From Aquanectria penicillioides (taxonomy: Eukaryota; Ascomycota; Sordariomycetes; Hypocreales; Nectriaceae): a stretch of DNA of 64,000 nucleotides. The position numbers and the translations under genes are program-made. Shown here in pieces: positions 56,196 through 64,000 of the stretch (the first letter of the stretch is position 1; each line of letters begins with the position of its first letter). The stretch spans positions 2,294,001 to 2,358,000 of the forward strand of contig PYIU01000006.1 of NCBI GenBank assembly GCA_003415625.1, in the 5' to 3' direction. The notes beneath the pieces were generated by a model. It was not told the origin of the DNA and did no database searches. It was given only the letters and a program-made list of their open reading frames with translations.

Positions 56196-58181
56196 TCATC
56201 GCTTGCGCTTCTTGGCTTTGTCAATCGTCATTGCACCGGCCGAGATGGGCGCGGCAGGTAATAACGCGGGCTGGACCAGTGCGGGAAGCTCTTCCTTCTT
56301 GATGGGCACACCCATGTGGCGACCATATCGGCCCTTGCGGCCATTGCCCTCATCTTCGCTGATGCACTGATCGGCCGACAGGCCAGCGTCTCGGCATCGC
56401 CCGCAAGGTCGTTGACGATCGCAGCCCTTCTTGCTCTTTCGGCAGCGCTGGCAGCGCGGCTTGGTCGACAGATCGGGCTGCTCTTCTTCGCCAGCAACTG
56501 GGGGAACGTGCCCGGTGGAAGCGACAGACTGCTTGCGAGAAGGAGGCATCGATGCCGGGGACATTGGACCAGCAGGGGTAGCAGGTACCTTCTTAGGCTT
56601 GGCACCATTGGCTGAGCGGGGACCCTTGACAGGCTTGGGGGCAGTGGGCTTAGACACCGAAACGGTGCTCTTGTGCTTGGTGGCAGTAGGCTTGCTCTTG
56701 GCCACCTTGGGCTTGCCATTGGAGAGAATAGAATCGTCCTCGTAGTCTGCATCATCGCCACTCACTTCAGTGGTGTCGGGGGTGGCATGAAGTGAGACTC
56801 TGTAGTTGGGTAGACCTTGCCGATAGTGCCGGCGGCGTCCAGCTTCTGGCGACGAGCCGGAGGAAGTTCAGATTCGCTGTCGCTCTCGCCATCGCTGGTA
56901 GCGCCGGTAGAGGAAGCAGCATCGGCTCTACCACTGAATGTGTCATCCAGGGTTGAAGCCGATGTGCGACCATGGGAAATGTTTGACATCTCGCCAAGTC
57001 GCATCAGCTGAATGGCCACATCCTTGTCTTCTTCCGACATGCAACTACCGACAGTAGGGTCAGGAGTAGGGAGAATGCCCATTCCGCTGCCATTGCTGGC
57101 GTACCCGATGCTGCCGCGAGCGCTGCGGCGACCATCAGGGCCAGGGGTGGCATACATGTTAGAGTGCGAGGCTCCATTGTTATATGCTTGTGGTGATTGC
57201 ATCGGGCGGGGGTTCGTGAAGGGATTTTGCCCAGGCTGCACAAATGGCATCGCAGGCCTGTGAGGTTCGACTCGACGAGCGGGCGAGACGGATGGGTTTG
57301 ATGTAGCAGCCGGCATCTGGGGCGGCGCAAACAGAGGCAATTCCTGTTGCGATGGAAGTAGTCAGTATTCCGTCAGGTGTCGAGTCGAGCCTCTCAAGCG
57401 AGTCTCCACTTACCGAGCTTTCGAATTTGGCCCTCTTTCGGCGGCCACCTTCGACGATATTCTCGACACTGATGTCAGTGGTGCCGAGCTGCTCCTTGTT
57501 CTTGCCGGAAGTCGAGCTTGGGGCATTATCACCGCTGCTGTATCCGTTCATACTATCACTGTAGTTGTCTGCGTGGTTTCGGGCCACCGATGCCCGGTTC
57601 TTGGACGACCGAGATCGACCATTCTTGCTGGATGTGCTGGCAGAGGCACTCCTTCGACCCCGGCCGCCGTTGGGAGAAGGGCTTCGCCTCCGCGATGAGC
57701 GAGAGCTGGGTCTGGAGACCTCATGCGCAAAGCGCTGGTGTTGATGGCCCGGATAGCCCTCGCCACCATAGAAGCCTTGGACACTGACCGGGCCAGGATG
57801 GAAAGGGTGTCCAAAAGCAGCCGGGTCTGCATGAGGCTCTTCAATAACACGGACGTACACGACCATGTTATTGCGAAAGTTTTCATATCGAGCAATGAGG
57901 GTGTTGCCGTGCTCATCCTCAAAGCTGACTCCCTTTGATCCGGTCGGACCCGAGTATAGACCGTAGAAATTCTTGACGGTCGTCACAATCGAGTCAGTCG
58001 TATCGTGAGGGTATATCTGCACTCGCATAGGCAAGCGCGCACGATATTGAGGAGAGTCAAGGAAGAGGAGTTCGAATGCGACGTTCTTGGGGGTGGCCGT
58101 CTGCTGGGGGGAGACACTCCCACCGTTGGAGGAGGGCCCCGAACCGCCGGCGACAGTGTGGATGGGTGACATGGAAGCCAT
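56196..58181 (-). CDS. Protein with N-terminal beta-grasp-like domain and C-terminal Zn2Cys6 cluster, apparent frameshift
   Basis: Exons 58181-57414 and 57343-56196 give about 638 aa if one missing base is supplied. Residues about 30-115 look like an ordered domain (VAFELLFLDSPQYRARLPMR, then DTTDSIVTTVKNFYGLY and NNMVVYVRVIE), in style like a ubiquitin/PB1 fold. A long Ser/Arg/Gly-rich disordered region follows (SRSSRRRSPSPNGGRGRRS). Then come a Pro-rich part and, near residues 554-583, a Zn2Cys6 cluster (Cys spacing 2-6-5-2-9: KPRCQRCRKSKKGCDRQRPC), followed by a basic tail ending KKRKR. The assembled frame stops after PPPTPLK, and the cluster is in another frame. A five-G run at 56778-56782 (+ strand) is where one extra base restores a continuous protein. 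The position of the cluster at the C-terminus, not the N-terminus, is unusual. Likely nuclear; target genes unknown. Confidence 0.85.
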
Positions 58182-60483
58182 TGTGTATGTTATAGAGAGG
58201 ATATTGTGTTTCGATGGAGGAGGGCGTGGTGGATGAGGAGGAAGAGGTAGGGGATGAGCTGGTGAGTGGCGAGTGCGGCCTTTGGCTGGGGCAGACCAAG
58301 CCAGACCCTGAAGCGGCAGTATCACTCAACAGGACACCCGACGGTGTAAATCTACGGTCTTGTAGAAGACAGCAGAAGCGATACCGAGGCCTGCTGAATG
58401 AAGTCGTGCTGTCGAGAAGGGGCAGATGGCCGTATCACCATTTATGAGGTTGGCGGTAAGCGCCTAACTGGTGGTTGTGTTCGCTGGCACACTGTCGGAG
58501 AGGGTGCGCAGTGGACGGCGGCAACGAGGGGGGCGGTCGAGCGTTGGGGCGTGGGCGAGCTGAACAAGAGAAACTGTCGACGGGCTTCAGGCGGATTAGC
58601 AACTGGAAGGTGGTCCCAAGCAAAATCGACGGGCTTGATGGCGATGAGTCGGGATGCTGAACGGGGGGATGGGGAGAGGCGGCGCCGGGGGTAGACTGGC
58701 GCTGGCCTGTGACCTGTACTGGGGACGGGGACGAGGGCTCTGGGCTCCAGGATGGAAAGGGATCATGTGGGATAGGAAAGATTGAGACTCGGGGCTGATC
58801 GCGCATCAAGATCCAGTCGATGGGACTCACCAGAGACGTCGAGAGTTGTGTTGAGGAGGTGGTGGCGGCGACGACGCTGAACAGAGGTGTGCATGAGGAA
58901 AAGAGGAGCCAGGCCAGAGGTTGAACGATTTTGTCGCTGCCGAACTGGGCTCACTAACACGGACTGGACTGGACTGAACTTGGTCTGGCGCTGGGCCTCA
59001 TTACACCTAGACCGTCTCAAAAAATTGCCCTGGACCCAGGGGCAGCTACCTCACTGTGGCAGCCTAGAGAAGCCCCTGGGGGAAGAGAGCCTCAGGGCAG
59101 TGGGCGCTACGGCTACAGGGCACTGAGCGCTGGAAACGGCAAGTTCCAGGGCTCAGCCACGGGGGGCGGGCCTTCAGAGGGCGATGGGTACCTGATTTGC
59201 GAACGGCAGGGGATCGCTGTTGGGGACCCTTGCCACTGGGGCATTGTCTTTCTTTTGGCGCGCCGGACAGTTCGGTCTGGGGCTGTTCTACAAAGCGAGC
59301 GCTTCCATCTCTTGGAAGGAAATATATTTGATGACCCAAGGAAGAGAGAGGCGATAAGAGAGAGACAGAGCTAGAGCCAAACCGACATATGGAGAGACTG
59401 ACGGGTTGAACAAGCAAAAAACTTGCATGGGCTGGCCAAGTCGGTGTGTGCGAATATCGACGACCACCCAGCCCTACTCTCGGCCTCCCGTCCTCTCCTC
59501 CGAGCGCATTCTGACTTGGTTGCGGTGCGTGTGGGTGCGGTGCCAATGTGGATTCTGTGCGGTGCGCCAAAAGAGGGACCACCCCCAGACCACAGTCCAG
59601 ACATCAAAAGAGGACCAACCAGCCAAGCCCAGCAGCCAGCCCCAAAGCCAAGGGCCTTTTCCTCTCTTGCTCTCTGCGCGCACATGGGATGACCTCGTTC
59701 GTCACAGGCTTGGACCTGTACAGTACAGTACAGATACATAACCAGGGCGGGCGGCGGCCTAGCGGGGGGTGAAGCTGGGCAGGCAGGGCCCGGTAGTCAG
59801 TGTCGATCCCCGGCAGCAGCGCATACATAACGCCCTTTATACGGTGATGATGGGCCCAGATCATGGCATGGTGGTGGGTGCAACGCATCGAATCTGGATT
59901 CACCCATTCGCCCATGGCCTCTGCTGTCTGCTGTCTGCTTCTCTTGTCGCCGTCGCACACACATGAGGTACGGGTCGGTACGCGCACAAGAGATAAATTA
60001 ACGGTGCATACGGAGAGGCGGAGAGCCACAGGGAGCGAGCGAGATAGAGTCCCAACTTTTGCGCCAGACCCATCAACCATGGGATGGGACGCTCATCCTC
60101 GCTCTCCGAACGGGGAACGGACCCGCCCGTCCCCTCAAAAAAGAAAGGGCACATCCAGAGAACCAGGGCATTCTACAGAAGCAGTTCTCCCAGCCCATTG
60201 ACGCCGCTCGAGGCTTTATCCGTTCGAGGGATCAGCTGCGATCCATTTGCTAGCGACATCTCTGGCCTCTCTCCCAAGGACCCTAGTCCGGCTAGGCGCC
60301 CGAGGCCAGTGGCCAACAATAACGGCCGGCCCCCAGCCCAGCCCCTCGAGAGAGCGAGGGAGTCCAATGCTGCTCGTTCGCCGGCTCGCCGCCGCAGATA
60401 ATAATATGTAGTACACAGTACCTTGCTTGCGCAAGGCCGCAGAGGCCCGTCGCATGTCCCAAAGACCATCCTCCCTCTTGTTC

Positions 60484-60515
60484 TGTGCTTGTGCTTGTGC
60501 TTGTGCTTGCGCCTG
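60484..60515. repeat. TGTGCT hexamer array
   Basis: Four tandem TGTGCT units with a degenerate fifth, the third site of this hexamer family in the window. CCTAGGTACC lies about 45 bases downstream. Confidence 0.85.
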
Positions 60516-60583
60516 TAACTACTACCTTCACAGCTCTGGTACCTTCACGACCTGCCAACCTAGGTACCTAACCATATGTGCAT

Positions 60584-60613
60584 ACCTACATACCTACCTA
60601 CCTACCTACCTAT
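60584..60613. repeat. (TACC)n tract
   Basis: Five or more tandem CCTA/TACC tetramers with one TACA variant. Confidence 0.85.
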
Positions 60614-62840
60614 ACAGAGCACTGTTCACAGACGGCCGGCGTTGCTGCTGTGCATTGCGGTGGAGTGGATTGCCATTGGATCGAGCTTGGTTCCCGTTAG
60701 CTCGGCCGACTACGAAAACCGTGAATGGGCACACGCGCAGCGAACAGCAGCAATCGCAGCAGCGGCATCCATCCTGCGATGCGCAACCTGGTGGCCTGCA
60801 GACGCCTCTGCGACGTCCTGTTCCGGGTCCTGACACATCCACACACACTCTGGCCTCGTCGTCCACCCATAGTTATCCACACACACACACATCCACACGC
60901 ACACCACACCAATGATTCGCAAGAACCTTGGCAATGGTCCCGTCCTCAGCCAGTCTGGGTAACCTCCGGCAATCCGTGGGCGCACAATCGCAAACTGGGA
61001 CCCGCGAAACTCTGGTTCTGACCGGGGGTGGCATTCACTCAACCTACTAGATGGAACTTGACAAGAGGAGAGTTGAGTGAGGGCTTGTGAAACCCGGCGG
61101 CTTCTGGCCCCAATGGCTCGTAGTTCTTCGCCTCCATCTATCACGGAGCAAAACCAACTCGGTAATCAAGAGGGAGAGCGTTGAGGATGGCGGCAAAATA
61201 GCTTTTGCAGGGCGCGATTCTCGATGCGCAAAAGAGTGAACCGTCGGTCAGCTGTTGTCGCTTTCTTGCTTGCTTGTGCGCGTGGTTCTCTGGCACCAGC
61301 ATCCGTCACCCACAACCAATCGTGCGACGGCCGTGGTCAGCCCAGCCGGCCTCTGGAGACGCCCGCTTTGGTTGATGATGCAGGGCCGTCGAGGGGGAAC
61401 CGGCGGGAATGATGCGATCTAGAGGGAATAAACAAAGGGCCTTGTTTTGGCCGTACACCAATGAACCGCCACATGTAGCAATGCCACGGTGGGAGATACG
61501 AATAACTGGTAGAGTGACCCGCTGACTGGCTGAGCTGAGATGGGGATGGGATAGGATGGGAGACATATCCATGTTTGCGCCCATCTTCCTTTCAGTCTCT
61601 GCTACCATTTCGCGATTGTGACCGACCTCCCCCTCCATCCCGATGACGAAACTCTAGGCAATGCGATCACTTCTTCTTTCCCGAGATGATGGACCGTTCC
61701 CTCACCATTGTGCGCATGATATCGACCCAGAGGGTAACATCCAAGAGGGGGCTAGAGGAGAATGACGATGCCAGAACGGCAATCCGACGTCGAACACAGC
61801 TTTGTTGCGCCGCCCCTCCTCTCTTCCCCAAACTCGTAAGCTTGCCCCGGCGTCTGGGAACCTGGACCTGGTTCCTCCTTGCTCCTTTCGAGGTCGCGCT
61901 GGTTTCACTTTGATCCATCTGGGCAACTTCAGCTAAATCGTATTTTCTTCTTCTGCTCGAATGGCTGGCTGCCGCGGCCATCCGTATCATATTGGAGCAA
62001 AACAAAAAATGGCAAATGGATATTGGCCACCTCGGCGGCCATCCTATTGTTTCAGCGTAAGGCCAAGGAAGCTACGCACGCACAGCAGCACCCATGATGG
62101 GCCTGGTCCACAGGTGAATGGTTGGCCACCTTTTTGCGGGAGGAACCTCTTGGGTCGGGATACCTAGCTCGGGCAGCTTGCTGGAGAGGTTCCTCATCAT
62201 GCCCATCCTCCCGCCTTGTTCTTGTGTGTGACTCGCCATACCCCTGCATTGGGCGGGATCTGGAAGCACCGGAGAGAGGACCACCGCATCGGCAGACAAG
62301 AACATGCAGCTCGCCCACCCGGGGGCCCTTTGGGATAGAGATCGGGCTTGCGACCGGGCCAGGCGAGAGAGGGGAAGAGGGAAAAGGGACCCCATGAGCA
62401 AAATCGTGGTGCTTTTGCGCTGCCTGAGGAGAATTGCGCCGTCCAAAGAGAAGTGTCCGTGGGATGTGTCCATGGGATGCGATGCGCCCATCGAGCATGA
62501 CGCTTGCGCGCTGTCACCGCCGCCCCGCTCCGTCCACGTTGGATGCGCTGGCGCAAAAAGGGTCAACAACAAAATGCGACAGCAAGGCCCCCGTCGCCGA
62601 ATCAGCGCTCATCGCAGCCCAGCCAAGCTGTCCCGGGTGGTCGCTTCATCTCCCCAGCCCTTTTTATTTATTTATTTATGTGTGTGTGTCTGCGCTGGTT
62701 GTTGTCGTCGCCGGCGCGGGCGAGTAAGATGGAGTTCAGACGACTCATGATTTGCACCTGGCCCTGGCTTGCAGAACCCCGGCAATGTCATCTAGGTTGC
62801 GCTGCCATCTTCCAATGGCAAGTCTAGCGCACACAAGTTA

Positions 62841-62912
62841 CGGTGTGTATGGGTGTGTGTACGTGTGTGTGTGTGTGTGCGTGAGTACGTGCATGCGTGC
62901 GTGTGTGCGTCC
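62841..62912. repeat. GT-rich microsatellite
   Basis: Interrupted GT/GC dinucleotide repeats over about 70 bases, in non-coding sequence. Confidence 0.85.
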
Positions 62913-64000
62913 ATGAGTTTGTGTGTCTATGTGCGGCCAGCTTGGGGGCTTGGTCTGAGAATGCAATGCCGTCGAGGACAGCGATGGTATTTCACGTAGT
63001 ACAGGCTTTGTATTCTGTTCTATTTGCCACTTGCGATTCAATGAACCACGCGCGCACATTAAAATGTTCGATTGCGCCAAGGCTGGTTAATGAGATAGTG
63101 CTCTATTGCCTCATATCATGTTCAGACACTGGCGCAGGTGCAGGTTATGGACATGTCTGGCATGGTGGCGGTCGCTAGATTTGTGTCGATGCGTCCAACG
63201 AACCCACCGCAGTTGGCACCCCGTTGGATCCCGTGCAATCCGTCGCAACTCGGCGAGATTTGATGTGATGCGAAGCGAAAGCTTACATTACGAGCAGGTT
63301 TGAACTGCCACCCCACGCTGAGCCCCAGACAAAGTCGAGGTACACCAAGCTTGTTGATGTTGGGCGCACCGAGGCTCAGCGCATACCGCAGAGGTCAGTC
63401 GATGGAGTCGCAAGGCTGAGACGATGTCGAGGCGATGCGGTTCCTGTCCATCAAGGGACATTGGCACATCCTAGCTGAGGATCTCGAAGATGCGCCGGAC
63501 CGCATGAGATTCTCGCACATCCAGTTCAATTCAACAAACGTGCCTTTTCGCGCACACGACCTGGGCGGGATATGTTACTTGCGCTAGTAGGGCTTTTCAC
63601 CTTCATAGCAGCGGGTTGGACCGGACCGAGCTGCGCGATGCGCAATCCCGTTTTCTGGCGCATGTCGACGGCTCACCAAGCTTCTCTCAGGTTACCGTCA
63701 CACTCGGCGTAGGGTAGGAAGCTCTCGAGAGCACATGCGACTGTGAACACCTTGCATTGGGAAACATGGAAGGTCAGTGCTCCATGGAAATTGGATGACT
63801 CCGACGGCCAAGCAAGGCGACCTTGTTGGAAAGCCAGAAATGGTGGCGTAGAGTTGGGCTAGTGCAGCAGCTTGCGTGGCGGCTTGAGGAGGGGCGATGC
63901 CATCCACCACCATGAACGGGTAGATTGTTGGTCCCAGCGCAGGCGTCCGCAGTCGAGTTCATCTGGGGCCGCTTCTTTGCCGATTTCGATTTCGCCAAAA

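Larger units (their letters stand above)
58182..64000. other. Gene-free block upstream of the Zn2Cys6 gene
   Basis: 5.8 kb without a supported gene. It includes TGTGCY hexamers (60484-60515), a CCTAGGTACC motif (about 60559-60568), a TACC array (60584-60613) and a long GT-rich tract (62841-62912). The frames are rich in Arg/Pro/Ser/Gly with no family match. I infer the long promoter/leader of the Zn2Cys6 gene on the left and unassigned intergenic DNA on the right. The last 300 bases contain a fairly protein-like minus-strand frame cut by the window edge. Confidence 0.5.

Noticed and set aside
56228..56761. 177-codon minus-strand frame overlapping the Zn2Cys6 region
   Set aside because: Out-of-frame shadow. 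The zinc-cluster cysteines are in the other frame.
63280..63320. T-arm-like hairpin on the minus strand (GGCAG/CTGCT around TTCAAAC)
   Set aside because: No matching acceptor stem or anticodon arm, so not a tRNA.
63698..63990. Minus-strand frame at the right edge (includes YPFMVVDGIAPPQ)
   Set aside because: Reasonable composition, but cut by the window end and without a family match. A partial gene cannot be confirmed or excluded.

Overview
The window is nuclear DNA of a filamentous ascomycete, most likely a Sordariomycete and plausibly Hypocreales or a relative. The evidence is many short introns (about 50-110 nt) with GT..AG ends and CTAAC/CTGAC-like branch sites, C-biased third codon positions, CT-rich leaders with long T runs, and fungal gene families such as a kynurenine-formamidase-type hydrolase, a fungal rhodopsin-domain membrane protein, a PL3 pectate lyase, a short kinesin-3 and a Zn2Cys6 protein. 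I see no rRNA, no convincing tRNA, no CRISPR, no complete transposon, no telomere array and no AT-rich RIP block. The genus cannot be fixed from the sequence alone.

Layout. Bases 1-5995 are a gene-free block with microsatellites and a CT-rich leader, ahead of an uncharacterised conserved protein (5996-7081). From 8860 to 14751 lie LAS1 (ITS2 endonuclease), glyoxalase II, a degenerate EF-hand protein and a class II eIF4E (4EHP-like). Between 14752 and 18128 there is a 3.4 kb block with only gene relics. A secreted PL3 pectate lyase (18129-19046) follows. From 19663 to 43850 the genes are dense and mostly chromosome- or RNA-related: short kinesin-3, AT-hook protein, aprataxin, DHX57-like helicase, importin alpha, POT1, cohesin SCC3, urease accessory UreD and the RNA polymerase III subunit RPC53. 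From 45272 to 58181 genes are sparse: rhodopsin-domain protein, kynurenine formamidase, MCT-type MFS transporter and a Zn2Cys6 protein. Bases 58182-64000 are another gene-free block rich in simple repeats.

How the genes fit together. Most are solitary housekeeping genes, and no metabolic cluster or mobile island is apparent. There are divergent pairs (kinesin/AT-hook, importin alpha/POT1, SCC3/UreD) and convergent pairs (EF-hand/eIF4E, POT1/SCC3, formamidase/MFS).

Points for a second look. (1) The glyoxalase II gene is laid out to serve up to three compartments. It has a presequence-like first exon, an internal AUG at the usual cytosolic start, and a terminal intron whose removal replaces a stop with a tail ending in the PTS1-like tripeptide SKM. 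(2) Three genes (glyoxalase II, rhodopsin-domain protein, Zn2Cys6 protein) each lose frame by exactly one base in a C/G homopolymer. This points to a systematic assembly error, or else to three real lesions. (3) POT1 is preceded by two upstream AUGs, one of whose uORFs ends in an ATGA overlap with the main start. (4) A structured, repeat-like segment at about 13.23-13.64 kb is unexplained. (5) TGTGCY hexamer arrays occur together with CCTAGGTA motifs at both ends of the window.
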